In this document: positions 25,963 through 34,341 of the stretch, piece after piece
Position numbering within the stretch: position 1 is the stretch's first letter
Layout: the number at the start of each line of letters is the position of its first letter
Source: Alienimonas californiensis
Lineage (GTDB): Bacteria > Planctomycetota > Planctomycetia > Planctomycetales > Planctomycetaceae
DNA: 64,000 nucleotides
Assembly: GCF_007743815.1 (NCBI RefSeq)
Contig: NZ_CP036265.1
Coordinates: 1,852,323 to 1,916,322 of the forward strand
Direction of reading: 5' to 3'
Program-made: the position numbers and the translations under genes
The notes under the pieces: generated by a model
Seen by the model: only the letters and a program-made list of their open reading frames with translations
Databases searched by the model: none
Told to the model about the DNA's origin: nothing

Positions 25963-27129
25963 ATGCCGTCGCTGTTGTGTCTTGCCGTGCTGTGCGTCCC
26001 GCCGGCCGAGGGGGTCCCGCCGGCCAAGGCGCTGCCGCGGACCGACGGGGCCGCCGCGGGGGCGGCGATCTCCGCGGTGCGGTGGGGGTACGGCCCGGCG
26101 GGGCCGGAGCAGTTGGCGCTGCGCTGGGAAACGGACCGGCCGGCCGCCTCCGCGGTGCGGTTCGGCCCGCCGGGGGCTCCCGCTGAGGAGCGCCGGGTCG
26201 AGGGCGAGCGACGGCGACATGAAGTAACCGTTCCCGCCGGCCGGACGGGGGCCTACCAGGTGAGCGGCCCGGACGGCTGGTCGTCCCCGGCCCCGCTGCC
26301 CGCGGCGCCCGCCGAGGAGTTGCGGGTGGCGTTCGTCGCGAACTGGCAGGGCCGGCCGGATCTCTCGGCGCTCCTGGCGGACGACCCGCACCTGCTGGTC
26401 TCCGCGGGCGATCAGGTGGCGGACCTCCATTCCGGCTGCGGCGAGGGCGCCGTCGCGTGCACCGCCCCGTTCGCCCGGCTGATCGACGATTACCCCGCCC
26501 TGTTCCGCTCCGTCCCGTATCTGCCCACGCTGGGAAACCACGATCGCCAGATCCGCGAACGCGGTCCGGAGCCCCCGGCGGAGCCGGTCTACGACGTCGA
26601 CGCCGTCGCCCTCCGGGCCTTCTTCACCCTGCCGAGCGAACCGGAGTGGCGGTGGCGGCTGACCCTGCCGGAGTTCGGCCTGCGGCTGACCTCGGTCGAC
26701 CTGAACCACACCTCCGACGTCGGCACAACGTGGCAGTCCTGCCACGCGTTCGACGCGGGGTCCGAGCAACTGAACTGGTTCGAAGACCGCCCGGCGGAGG
26801 AGGCGGCCTTCCGAGTCACGGTCTATAACGAACGCAACGCCACCGTCCGCGGCCTGGCCGGCGGGCGGTGGGGGGCGGCGCTGGAGGGGGAGACCTGCGT
26901 GATCGCCGGGTTCGGCCATTTCGCGGAGCGGGCGGAACCCCCGGGCTCCGCAGTCTTTCTCAACACCTCCCTGCACGGCCGGGGCGACCGCTATCCGGAC
27001 CCGCACACCCGGTTCCTGGCCGGCGAGGACGGCTACGTGCTGTTGCGCATCGCCCGCGGCGGTCCGATGACGGCGGAACTGAAGAACCTCGACGGAGAAA
27101 CGCTCGACGCGGTGCGCTTCCCCCGCTGA
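25963..27129 (+). CDS. Secreted metallophosphoesterase-like protein
   Basis: A 388-residue exported protein with a short hydrophobic N-terminus. Residues about 35-110 resemble the beta-sandwich of purple acid phosphatases (RWGYGPAGPEQLALRWE). The calcineurin-like part keeps GDQVAD (Asp) and PTLGNHDRQ (Asn-His-Asp). The first metal motif, normally Asp-x-His or Asp-x-Gly, appears as FVANWQG and lacks Asp. Later GFGHFAE may stand in for the distal His motif. The metal site is therefore unusual; substrate unknown. Confidence 0.75.
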   Translation: MPSLLCLAVLCVPPAEGVPPAKALPRTDGAAAGAAISAVRWGYGPAGPEQLALRWETDRPAASAVRFGPPGAPAEERRVEGERRRHEVTVPAGRTGAYQVSGPDGWSSPAPLPAAPAEELRVAFVANWQGRPDLSALLADDPHLLVSAGDQVADLHSGCGEGAVACTAPFARLIDDYPALFRSVPYLPTLGNHDRQIRERGPEPPAEPVYDVDAVALRAFFTLPSEPEWRWRLTLPEFGLRLTSVDLNHTSDVGTTWQSCHAFDAGSEQLNWFEDRPAEEAAFRVTVYNERNATVRGLAGGRWGAALEGETCVIAGFGHFAERAEPPGSAVFLNTSLHGRGDRYPDPHTRFLAGEDGYVLLRIARGGPMTAELKNLDGETLDAVRFPR

Positions 27130-27145
27130 CGGCAGCCTCGCCGCC

Positions 27146-27181
27146 TGTCGACGGGCGCCGCCTGTCGGCGACGGCGAAGCG
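27146..27181. repeat. R3 repeat copy, intergenic
   Basis: ggcgccgcctgtcggcgacg then gcgaagcgg is the R3 unit in reverse orientation with several substitutions, in the gap between the phosphoesterase and the VOC gene. A weaker inverted arm precedes it (cagcctcgccgcc). Confidence 0.5.
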
Positions 27182-27183
27182 GG

Positions 27184-27189
27184 TAGACT
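27184..27189 (+). promoter_or_regulatory. possible -10 element (TAGACT)
   Basis: TAGACT 36 bases before the VOC gene at 27226, right after the R3 repeat. The same hexamer occurs upstream of rpsT. Confidence 0.4.
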
Positions 27190-27225
27190 GTCTTCCCGTT
27201 CGCACCCCCGTTTTCGGTTCGTCCC

Positions 27226-27552
27226 ATGCCCGCCGTCGCCCCGCCCCTCGATCGTTTGCACCACGTCGCCGTGGAGGCGGACGACATCGAAACCGCTGTC
27301 GAGTGGTATCAGGAACACTTCTCCTGTCGGGTCGCCTATCAGGACGATACCTGGGCGCTGCTGAAGTTCGCCAACGTCTCGCTGGCGTTGGTCACCCCCG
27401 GCCAGCACCCGCCGCACCTGGGCTTCGTACACCCGGAGGCGGCGAAGTTCGGCGAACTCAAACCGCACCGCGACGGCACGGAGAGCCTGTACCTCTCCGA
27501 CCCCCACGGCAACGCGGTCGAACTGCTGAGCACCAAAGGGATTCAGGAATAA
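27226..27552 (+). CDS. VOC family (glyoxalase/bleomycin resistance fold) protein
   Basis: A 108-residue single-domain vicinal-oxygen-chelate protein. It starts the fold at LDRLHHVAVEADDIETAVEWYQEHF and ends with SLYLSDPHGNAVELL, the typical second beta-alpha-beta close with the metal-ligand Glu. His in LHHVAV and Glu in NAVELL are candidate metal ligands. Only one half-module is present, so it should dimerise. Substrate unknown. Confidence 0.9.
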   Translation: MPAVAPPLDRLHHVAVEADDIETAVEWYQEHFSCRVAYQDDTWALLKFANVSLALVTPGQHPPHLGFVHPEAAKFGELKPHRDGTESLYLSDPHGNAVELLSTKGIQE

Positions 27553-27615
27553 ATCAGGCCGGCCGCGCCGGGGACAGGAAGAATTGAGGCGGAGCGTCGG
27601 CAAACGCGACCGTCG

Positions 27616-28467
27616 TTGAAGGGGGGCGCGACGGGCGATACCGTCGGCGTCGCGCCGCGTTTCCCCGCTGTTCGGGGACGGGGCAGAGCCGCCCTCGGAC
27701 GACGGAGCCCGACCATTCTTTCCTCCCTGCGGAACCGGTTGCTCCGGTGGGGCCCCCGCCCGAAACCGATTCTGTTCGACCACCTGCCCAAGTGCGCCGG
27801 CACGTCGCTCATTGAGTTCCTGAAGCCGCGCTACCCGGAGCGCGAGTCCTATCTGTTCGACGGGCGGGCCCCCCATGAATCAGCGGAGCGGTTCCTCGCG
27901 CTGCCGGCCGAGAAACGGCATGCCTTTCGGCTGATCGCCGGACACGGCGCGAACCGCGTGCTGGACGCCGCCCGGTCGGACCTCGTCCTCGCGACGCTGT
28001 TCCGGGACCCGGTCGAGCGGATCGTGTCGCACTATTTCTTCGCCCGTCGCCGGGAAGGACATTATTTATACGCCCGGATCACCGGCGCCGACGGCGGGGG
28101 CGGGGTGGCGCTGGAGGATTACGTCGACGCCGTCGACAGCGGGGAGTTGAGGAACTACTACGTCGCCCACTTCACCGGGCTCACGCGGGAGCAGATCGAC
28201 GCCGACCCGGACGCCGCCCTGCGACAGGCCCTCGACGTCGTCCTCTCCCGCTACGGGGTGATCGGCTTTCAGGACGAACTGCCCGCCGCGGCGGCGCGGC
28301 TGCGGGCGGCGACCGGCCTGCGGGGCGACTTCTCGAAGGGCTCCGTGAACCGCACATCGACCGGCGACCGCGACCCGGTCTCCGAGGAGGCCCGCCGCCG
28401 CATCGCGGAGGCGAACGCGCTTGACCAGCGGCTGTACGATCAAGTCCGCGCCGCCGTACTCGGCTGA
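27616..28467 (+). CDS. Sulfotransferase family protein
   Basis: A 283-residue protein with PAPS-dependent sulfotransferase motifs. The 5'-phosphosulfate loop reads DHLPKCAGTSLIEFL and the 3'-phosphate motif reads TLFRDPVERIVSHYFF. It probably sulfates a carbohydrate or glycolipid. Two sulfatases also lie in this window, consistent with sulfated glycan metabolism. The start is uncertain: TTG 27616 gives a 35-residue Arg-rich leader, whereas TTG 27739 begins just before the fold; no ATG or GTG is available. Confidence 0.8.
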   Translation: MKGGATGDTVGVAPRFPAVRGRGRAALGRRSPTILSSLRNRLLRWGPRPKPILFDHLPKCAGTSLIEFLKPRYPERESYLFDGRAPHESAERFLALPAEKRHAFRLIAGHGANRVLDAARSDLVLATLFRDPVERIVSHYFFARRREGHYLYARITGADGGGGVALEDYVDAVDSGELRNYYVAHFTGLTREQIDADPDAALRQALDVVLSRYGVIGFQDELPAAAARLRAATGLRGDFSKGSVNRTSTGDRDPVSEEARRRIAEANALDQRLYDQVRAAVLG

Positions 28468-28520
28468 GATGACCGCCGCGGTCATGCGGTCGGGTCGCTG
28501 AGCCGCAAAGGGAACGAGGA

Positions 28521-28907
28521 ATGAAGCCGTCGACCGAACGGACCATCCGCCGCTGGGGAACCCGGGCAATGATCGCGACGGTGGCGGCGTCCGCATTGGG
28601 CGTGGTCCTGCTGTTCGTTTACGCCCGTCACCTGCGCCACACACTGGGCATCGGCGACGAGGCGATGAGTCACGTTCGGGTGGGCCTGACCGAGGCGGAA
28701 ATCGCCGGTCCGTTGGCGGGGGCGGGGTTTGAACGCCACGAATCGCCCGCGTTCAGCACGATCATGGCGGCCGCCCCGCCCGGGGAACCGACGCCGGTGA
28801 TCGCGTTCGAGTGGCGCAAGCGGGTGGATACGTTCTTCCTGCCCGTCACCTGGGTGGTGAGCCTGGACGATTCCGGCACGGTGATTCAAACGCACCGTTA
28901 CGACTAA
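28521..28907 (+). CDS. Small membrane-anchored protein with BamE/SmpA-like segment
   Basis: A 128-residue protein with one N-terminal membrane helix (residues 16-35). The extracytoplasmic part includes HVRVGLTEAEIAGPLAGAGF, which resembles the helical start of SmpA/OmlA (BamE-like) domains, then beta-rich sequence (WVVSLDDSGTVIQTHRYD). There is no lipobox Cys, so it is not a lipoprotein. A gaggaa ribosome binding site sits directly before ATG 28521. Function unknown. Confidence 0.65.
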   Translation: MKPSTERTIRRWGTRAMIATVAASALGVVLLFVYARHLRHTLGIGDEAMSHVRVGLTEAEIAGPLAGAGFERHESPAFSTIMAAAPPGEPTPVIAFEWRKRVDTFFLPVTWVVSLDDSGTVIQTHRYD

Positions 28908-28939
28908 CGCGCTCTTAAGCAAGGCCTCGTGGGTGTCCG

Positions 28940-29019
28940 GTGAGCCCGGAGCGCAAGCTCCGGCATTCGGCGCAGCCGAGGGAGGGGACGCACGGCCGGA
29001 GCTTGCGCCCCGGGCTCAC
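28940..29019. repeat. R2 dispersed palindromic repeat, copy 2, intergenic
   Basis: Bounded by gtgagcccgg and ccgggctcac with inner arms ggagcgcaagctcc and ggagcttgcgcc. Its reverse complement aligns with 4971-5063. It lies between the small membrane protein and the HPF-like gene, which converge on it. Confidence 0.8.
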
Positions 29020-29060
29020 AAGGAGCGCCACGCGGTGAAGACTGCTCTCAACGGGCCATC

Positions 29061-29096
29061 ATAAAACACGCCGGCGGGGGCGGGCCCCGCCGGCGT
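29061..29096 (-). terminator. terminator of the HPF/RaiA-like gene
   Basis: On the minus strand acgccggcggggc and the complementary gccccgccggcgt-like arm (29068-29096) form a strong hairpin followed by gttttatg. It begins 27 bases beyond the stop of the minus-strand gene. Confidence 0.75.
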
Positions 29097-29122
29097 CGGT
29101 TCAGGTCGGTCTTCTTGGGTTG

Positions 29123-29470
29123 CTACGCCGGAGACCGTCGGAGGGTGGCGCGGTTGGTGTGCCGCGTGAGGGCGTCCAGCCGTTTGGCGACGGTGCGGCG
29201 GGCTCGCAGCAGGGCCTCGGCGGCAGCCGCGGCGGGGGTGGCCCCGGTGGCCTTCACCACCACCGCCTTGCCGCGGTCCAGCGCCACCCGCACCGTGCAC
29301 CGCAGATCCGGCCCGTGATGGGCGTCGCCGCCCCGCACGACCACCTCCGCCGACTGCACCGAGCGCCCGAACCGTCCGAGCAGGCGATCCGCCTTCTCTT
29401 CGAGCTGGTTCACGATCGACCGCAACTGCGGCGTCCGCGGGAGGTGGTGCAGAGAAACTTCGGTCCGCAT
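29123..29470 (-). CDS. Ribosome hibernation factor HPF/RaiA-like protein
   Basis: A 115-residue protein fitting the short HPF/RaiA (sigma-54 modulation, S30AE) fold, which binds the 30S decoding centre in slow-growing cells. It begins MRTEVSLHHLPRTPQL and contains EKADRLLGRFGRSVQSAEVVV and a Lys/Ala-rich helix (PAAAAAEALLRARRTVAKRL) with basic RNA-facing residues. ATG 29470 is chosen over the longer frame from 29557, whose extra 29 residues are low complexity. A terminator follows. Similarity is moderate, so the function is probable rather than certain. Confidence 0.7.
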   Translation of the reverse strand: MRTEVSLHHLPRTPQLRSIVNQLEEKADRLLGRFGRSVQSAEVVVRGGDAHHGPDLRCTVRVALDRGKAVVVKATGATPAAAAAEALLRARRTVAKRLDALTRHTNRATLRRSPA

Positions 29471-29985
29471 CGGAGTACTCCGAATCAGGAAGTCAGGACA
29501 GGGGAACCGCGCGCCGTCTCTCACGGCGGCGGGGACGCACGAACGCACGGAGCGCACGTTGCCACGTGGTGGACCGGAGGGTCCGCCGTTCAGTTCCGAC
29601 CGCGCAGCGGCGACCGGCCGGCGACGCCTCCGCGTTCATTGCGAAAGGCCTCGCCGGTGACCGTGAGGGGTCTAACGTCGGAGTCGCCCGCCCGGTTCAA
29701 ACGACCACGGAGGTCGGGCGGAGGAGCAGAGAAGCCCGCCGGCGGGGCGGGAGGATCCGCCGCGGTTCGGCGGCGAATCCGGCATAACGCCGTGATTCAT
29801 GACAGTATGACAGAGCCGCATCGTCTCTCCCGGGGTCGGTGAGGAACGCTCGTCGCGGCGACCGGCGCCCCGCGGGGCGGGGCGTCCATCGCCGGAGACT
29901 ACTTTCCACGCCGGGGCCGCGTCGTCAAGAGGGATCTCCGATCACCGGGGTTTGCCGGGGACGCGACGCGGGGGCTTGGCGCGAT
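29471..29985. other. 515-base gene-free region
   Basis: Upstream of the minus-strand HPF-like gene and downstream of the minus-strand creatininase gene. Short open frames here are arginine-rich and show no family resemblance. A GC palindrome (gccccgcggggc) lies near 29869-29880. I see no RNA gene or repeat family member. Confidence 0.5.
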
Positions 29986-30774
29986 TCAATCGGCGAAGGG
30001 GAAGGCGGCCGTCGCCGGGGCCTCGGCGAGTTCATGGATCGCCTCGGCCAGGCAGTCGCTGACCAGTTCGAAGAGCCGGGCGCCCTTCTCCGCGGTGGCG
30101 CCGTGCGGGTCGCCGTCGCCGGTGGCGGTGGTCAGTAGGTCCCAACGGCGGCTGATCTGCACCACCCCGTCGCGGACGCTTTCCAAGGCCAGCGGCCGCG
30201 TCGCCCCGGCGTCGGCCCGCAGCGAGCCGTCGTCGTTTCGGACCACCAGATCCGGGCGGAGATGCAGCATCAGCGACGTTTCCATCTCGTCGGCGTGCGA
30301 GCCGGGGGCGAGGTCTAATTCGGCCCGCGCCTCGTCCATGGCGCCGCCGAACCAGTCGCACAGAAATAGATGCACGGGCGTCTGTTCCATCAATTCCCGG
30401 AGGGCGAACTTCAGGTTGTTCCCGCCGTGGCCGTTGATGATTAATAACCGCCCCACGCCGGCGTCGTGCAGCGAGCCGCACAGGTCCCGCAGCACGGCGA
30501 GCTGCGTGCTGGGGTGCATGTTGAGGGCCAGCGGGCAGCGTTTCATATTCGTCTGCGTGCCGAACGGCACGCCGGGCAATAACACGACCTTGGCTCCGCG
30601 TTCATGGGCGATCTGACAGGCCCGGTCGGCGAGGGCGGTCACCTGATAATTATCCGTCCCGTGCGGCAGATGAAGGTTATGCGGCTCCGTCGCCCCCCAC
30701 GGCAGCACGGCGAGCGGGAACCGCTCCTCGCGGGTTTCCTGATAGGTCAGTTCGGAGAGGCGCCAGGGGGACAT
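29986..30774 (-). CDS. Creatininase family amidohydrolase
   Basis: A 262-residue metal-dependent amidohydrolase. Conserved ligands appear in LPWGATEPHNLHLPHGTDNY (Glu, His and Asp), IINGHGGNNLKF and SHADEMETSLML. Length and motif order match the creatininase/MftE/FapB-type family. The substrate is likely an amide or formamide but cannot be told from sequence. ATG 30774. The upstream nucleoside phosphorylase gene is co-oriented with a 48-base gap, so a two-gene operon is likely. Confidence 0.92.
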   Translation of the reverse strand: MSPWRLSELTYQETREERFPLAVLPWGATEPHNLHLPHGTDNYQVTALADRACQIAHERGAKVVLLPGVPFGTQTNMKRCPLALNMHPSTQLAVLRDLCGSLHDAGVGRLLIINGHGGNNLKFALRELMEQTPVHLFLCDWFGGAMDEARAELDLAPGSHADEMETSLMLHLRPDLVVRNDDGSLRADAGATRPLALESVRDGVVQISRRWDLLTTATGDGDPHGATAEKGARLFELVSDCLAEAIHELAEAPATAAFPFAD

Positions 30775-30822
30775 TTTGAGTGAGGAGTTTTGGGTGAGGA
30801 GTGAGGGGAGATACAGGGGGGC

Positions 30823-31503
30823 TCACCCCGGTTCGCCGTCGCCGCTAGGCGGCGCGTGCGCGGGGAGGGCGTTGGTGAGGTAGGCGGCGAGGTTCGCAGA
30901 ACACCGCCGCGACGTGGCCGCCAATCGAAGCAGGTCGCCGACGAGCGTCGGCCGTCGGAGCAACGCCCCGGCGCAACGCGCGATCGATCCCTCTCCGGCG
31001 GCGAACCTCAAAAACGGTTCGAGCCCTGCCGGCAGATCGTCGCCGGCGGCGTCGGTGACGACTTTCACCGCGGCGAACGGGACGCCGGCCTCCGCACAGG
31101 CTTCGGCAACGCCGGAGGCCTCCATATCGACGACCGCGGCCCCGGTGCGCTTCCGCAACGCGGCTTTGTCGGTCGCGGTCAGCAGCGGACGGTCCACCGT
31201 GGCGAGCGTGACGGCCGGCTCGCCCAGCGGTTCGGCAACGTAACGGGTGCCGTCCGGGGCGAGGATGGCGTCGGCGGTTGCCACGTCGCCGGTCTTCAAC
31301 GCCGGGTCGAGGCCCCCGCAGTAGCCGATCGACACGACCAGCCGCGGCTTGAGCCAGCCGATCGCGTCGGCGGTCGTCGCCTCGGCACGCCGCCGCCCGA
31401 CCCCTCCAGCGATCATCCGCACGTCCCGCAGCGGGCCGTCCGGCGGCGGCAACTCGCGCTGCAGCGCGGAGATCAGCAGCACGGGGCCGTTCGGGTCGAA
31501 CAT
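30823..31503 (-). CDS. Nucleoside phosphorylase / MTA-SAH nucleosidase-like protein
   Basis: A 226-residue PNP/UDP-family protein. It shows VLLISALQREL, a glycine-rich GGVGRRRA substrate loop, LVVSIGYCGGLDPALKTGDV (phosphate or ribose site) and AVVDMEASGVAEACAEAG with the catalytic-type Met-Glu and ribose contacts. It resembles MTA/SAH nucleosidases and the hopanoid-associated phosphorylase HpnG; no hopanoid genes are nearby. Its last residues (PPSGDGEPG) are encoded by an R3 repeat. ATG 31503; 46 bases separate it from the divergent esterase gene. Confidence 0.85.
   Translation of the reverse strand: MFDPNGPVLLISALQRELPPPDGPLRDVRMIAGGVGRRRAEATTADAIGWLKPRLVVSIGYCGGLDPALKTGDVATADAILAPDGTRYVAEPLGEPAVTLATVDRPLLTATDKAALRKRTGAAVVDMEASGVAEACAEAGVPFAAVKVVTDAAGDDLPAGLEPFLRFAAGEGSIARCAGALLRRPTLVGDLLRLAATSRRCSANLAAYLTNALPAHAPPSGDGEPG
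30830..30858. repeat. R3 repeat copy encoding the phosphorylase C-terminus
   Basis: ggttcgccgtcgccgctagg followed by cggcgcg matches the R3 unit. Read on the minus strand it supplies the last codons and leads directly to the stop. Confidence 0.7.
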
Positions 31504-31549
31504 CCGCCCACGCTAACGCATCGGCCGGCGCCCCCGTTATCGTCCCGGC

Positions 31550-32473
31550 ATGATCGCCGCCGCACTTCTTCCCGCCCTGTTGGTTCCCGTGCTCGCCGCC
31601 CCGCCGGTCGAACTGATGGGGAAGCCTGACGAAAACGCCACGGTCCTCCCCCTCTGGGAAGCCGTCGAAGTGCCCGCCGGGGGCATCCCGGGCGGACTGG
31701 CCGGCGGCGACGCCCCCACGCTCTCCATTCACAAGCCGGAGAACCCCAACGGCACGGCGATCGTCGTTTGCCCCGGCGGCGGGTACGGCACGCTGGCGAC
31801 CGGGCACGAGGGCAAAGACGTCGCCGCCTGGCTGAACTCCAAGGGGATCACCGCCGGGGTGCTGCGGTATCGGGTCAGTCCGAACCGGCACCCGGCGCCG
31901 CTGCTGGACGTCCAGCGGGGTATCCGGCTGATGCGGAAGCACGCCAAGGAGTACGGCGTCGACCCGGCGAAGGTCGGCGTGCTGGGCTTCTCCGCCGGCG
32001 GGCACCTCGCCGCCAGCGCCGCCACCCTGCACACCGACGAGGCCCGCGAGTTGAATCCCCTCGCCGACGCCGACCCGCTGGCCGGGGCCGTCTCCGCCCG
32101 GCCGGACTTTGCGGTGATGATCTACCCGGTGATCACCTTCACCGGCGACGTCGCCCACCGCGGCAGCGCCCGCAACCTGCTGGGCGCGGACGCGACCGAC
32201 GCGCAGTACGAAACCTTCTCGCTCCAGAACCGCGTGACGGCGGAGACTTCCCCGTCCTTCCTCGTCGCCACCAACGAGGATGCCGGCGTGCCGCCCGAGA
32301 ACAGCGTGCTGTTCTGGCAGGCCTGTCGGGCCCACAAGGTCCCGGCGGAACTGCACGTCTACCAGCACGGTCCGCACGGCTTCGGGCTGGGCGACGCGAA
32401 GGGCCGCAAGGGGCCGGACTGGACCGGCGCCTGCGAGAAGTGGCTGGCCGGCCGCGGCCTGCTGGGCGAGTGA
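31550..32473 (+). CDS. Secreted alpha/beta-hydrolase esterase (acetylxylan-esterase-like), copy A
   Basis: A 307-residue exported esterase with signal peptide ending VLAAPP. The oxyanion region is VVCPGGGYGTLA, the nucleophile elbow is GVLGFSAGGHLAAS, and likely acid and base are Asp in TNEDAGVPPENS and His in GPHGFGLG. The family includes BD-FAE and acetylxylan esterases. It forms a tandem pair with the next gene: a 197-base stretch (31888-32084) is almost identical in both. Probably deacetylates polysaccharide outside the cytoplasm. Confidence 0.9.
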   Translation: MIAAALLPALLVPVLAAPPVELMGKPDENATVLPLWEAVEVPAGGIPGGLAGGDAPTLSIHKPENPNGTAIVVCPGGGYGTLATGHEGKDVAAWLNSKGITAGVLRYRVSPNRHPAPLLDVQRGIRLMRKHAKEYGVDPAKVGVLGFSAGGHLAASAATLHTDEARELNPLADADPLAGAVSARPDFAVMIYPVITFTGDVAHRGSARNLLGADATDAQYETFSLQNRVTAETSPSFLVATNEDAGVPPENSVLFWQACRAHKVPAELHVYQHGPHGFGLGDAKGRKGPDWTGACEKWLAGRGLLGE

Positions 32474-32523
32474 CGCCCGTCGCGTGACCTGAACACCCGC
32501 CGTTTCCCCGCCGCCCGCCCGCG

Positions 32524-33495
32524 ATGCTCGCCGCCCTGCTGCCTGCCCTGCTGGTTCCCGCGCTCGCCGCTCCGCCGGTCGAGTTGGACGGCCCGCCCGT
32601 CGAGGGCGCCGTGGTCCTGCCGCTGTGGGCGGGCGCTGAAACGGCGGACGGTTCGATCCCCGGCGGGCTGGCCGACGGGGCCGACGCCCCGACCTTGGCG
32701 ATCCACGTTCCGAAGAGCCCCAACGGCGCGGCGGTGATCGTCTGCCCCGGCGGCGGCTACCACGTCCTCGCCACCGCCCACGAGGGCAGGGACGTGGCGA
32801 AGTGGCTGACCGACCGCGGCGTGACCGCCGCGGTGCTGCGGTACCGGGTGAAGAAGCAGGTCCCCGGCCCGCTGCACCCGGCGCCGCTGCTGGACGTCCA
32901 GCGGGGTATCCGGCTGATGCGGAAGCACGCCAAGGAGTACGGCGTCGACCCGGCGAAGGTCGGCGTGCTGGGCTTCAGCGCCGGCGGGCACCTCGCCGCC
33001 AGCGCCGCCACCCTGCACACCGACGAGGCCCGCGAGTTGAATCCCCTCGCCGACGCCGACCCGCTGGCCGCTTCGGTCTCGGCCCGGCCGGACTTTGCGG
33101 TGATGATCTATCCCCGCATCACCTACATCCAACCCGCGGGGCTGCGTGAGATCCCCCGCCTGGCGGGCGACGGCGGGACCCTGTTCGGCGCGGGGGCGAC
33201 GGAGGAGCAACTCGCCGGACTCTCCCTGCAAACGCAGGTGACGGCCGACACGCCGCCGTCATTCCTCGTGACCACCAACGGCGACGAGGGCGTGCCGGCG
33301 GAGAACAGCGTGCTGTTCTGGCAGGCCTGTCGGGCGGCGAACGTTCCCGCGGAGCTGCACGTCTTCGACCGGGGCGGCCACGGCTGGGGCCTGGGCGGCC
33401 CCGACAGCGAAGCCCGCGGCAACCCGGGGCCGGACTGGACCGGGGCCTTCGAAACCTGGCTGGCCGGTCGCGGGCTGATCCGGGCGGCGGAATGA
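32524..33495 (+). CDS. Secreted alpha/beta-hydrolase esterase, copy B (tandem paralogue)
   Basis: A 323-residue paralogue of copy A, 50 bases downstream. It has the same signal peptide type (LVPALAAPP), oxyanion loop IVCPGGGYHVLA, nucleophile GFSAGGH, TNGDEGVPAENS and GGHGWGLGG. An insertion (KKQVPGPLHPAP) and a longer C-terminal half distinguish it. The central block 32874-33070 is 195/197 identical to copy A while flanks have diverged, indicating gene conversion or recent selection on that segment. Confidence 0.9.
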   Translation: MLAALLPALLVPALAAPPVELDGPPVEGAVVLPLWAGAETADGSIPGGLADGADAPTLAIHVPKSPNGAAVIVCPGGGYHVLATAHEGRDVAKWLTDRGVTAAVLRYRVKKQVPGPLHPAPLLDVQRGIRLMRKHAKEYGVDPAKVGVLGFSAGGHLAASAATLHTDEARELNPLADADPLAASVSARPDFAVMIYPRITYIQPAGLREIPRLAGDGGTLFGAGATEEQLAGLSLQTQVTADTPPSFLVTTNGDEGVPAENSVLFWQACRAANVPAELHVFDRGGHGWGLGGPDSEARGNPGPDWTGAFETWLAGRGLIRAAE

Positions 33496-33577
33496 CGAAT
33501 GAGGAATGAGGAGCGGGGCGGTACGGTGGTCGGCGGCTCACCGCTCCGTCATTCGACATTCCTCATTCGACATTCAA
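33490..33577. repeat. inverted repeat of gaatga/tcattc units
   Basis: Left arm gaatgacgaatgaggaatga (from 33490) pairs with right arm attcctcattcgacattc (ending 33577); ccgctccg elements also pair inside. It lies between the esterase stop and the MscS start and overlaps the likely leader of the latter. Similar gagtgagg motifs occur at 30778-30810. Confidence 0.6.
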
Positions 33578-33578
33578 G

Positions 33579-34235
33579 ATGCTGCTTCAAATGGACGCCG
33601 ACCGGGCGGAGAACGTCCCGGACCAGACCCCCGTGAAGGCCGCCGAGGGCGCCCGCGACCCGCTGAGCGCCGGGGAGCAGATGTGGAACGAGTTCCGGGC
33701 CGACCTGTGGGAGTTCCTGCCCTGGCTGGCCGCCGGGGTGGGCATCTTCCTGGCCTTCTGGCTGCTGGCGGTGATCCTGCGGGGCGTGACCAGCCGGCTG
33801 GCGACCTCCCGCGGCGTGGACCGTTCGCTGGGCCGGCTGTTGGCGAAGGGCGTCTACATCACGCTGATCGTGACGGGGCTGATCGTCGGCCTGGAGACCG
33901 CCGGCATCGACATGACCGCCGCGATCGCCGGCCTGGGCCTGACCGGCTTCGCGCTGGGCTTCGCGTTGAAGGACATCGTCTCCAACCTGATCGCCGGCGT
34001 GCTGATCATCCTTTATAAGCCCTTCGACGAGGGCGACACGGTCAAGTGCGGCGGGTTCGAGGGCGTGGTGAAGCGGATCGACCTCCGCTACACCTTCCTG
34101 GAGAACGAGGGCGACGACATCTTCCTGCCCAACAGCAAGCTGTTCACCGACCCGATCGTCGTGAAGGGCGGCACCAGCAGCCCGGACATGCGCCCGGAAA
34201 TGGCCGCCGAGAACCCGCCCCCGCCCCCGGCGTGA
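33579..34235 (+). CDS. MscS-family mechanosensitive ion channel
   Basis: A 218-residue small MscS-type channel. Helices lie near residues 45-65 and 88-108; the pore-lining TM3 reads LGLTGFALGFALKDIVSNLIAGVLI, followed by the beta domain signature YKPFDEGD and FLPNSKLFTDPIV. It lacks the large C-terminal vestibule of E. coli MscS (286 residues) and ends in a Pro tail. Releases osmolytes on hypo-osmotic shock. ATG 33579 or 33591. Confidence 0.93.
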   Translation: MLLQMDADRAENVPDQTPVKAAEGARDPLSAGEQMWNEFRADLWEFLPWLAAGVGIFLAFWLLAVILRGVTSRLATSRGVDRSLGRLLAKGVYITLIVTGLIVGLETAGIDMTAAIAGLGLTGFALGFALKDIVSNLIAGVLIILYKPFDEGDTVKCGGFEGVVKRIDLRYTFLENEGDDIFLPNSKLFTDPIVVKGGTSSPDMRPEMAAENPPPPPA

Positions 34236-34246
34236 ACTTCCCCCGC

Positions 34247-34316
34247 TTCGCCGTCGCCGCGAGGCGGCGCGAGCGCTGTCACGGGTGCGCGCCGCCTCGC
34301 GGCGACGGCGAACCGG
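34247..34316. repeat. R3 repeat, inverted pair
   Basis: Two R3 units face each other: ttcgccgtcgccgcgaggcg (34247-34266, extending to gcgcg) and gccgcctcgcggcgacggcg (34291-34310, extending to aacc). The middle is about 20 bases. It is the only copy here with both arms well preserved and may represent the full element. Confidence 0.75.
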
Positions 34317-34341
34317 GGGGGCCGGGTCAGCGATCCGCGGT

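Noticed and set aside
25561-27876. Antisense open frame of 771 codons over the phosphoesterase and VOC genes
   Set aside because: Same artefact; the sense genes carry GNHD and VOC motifs.
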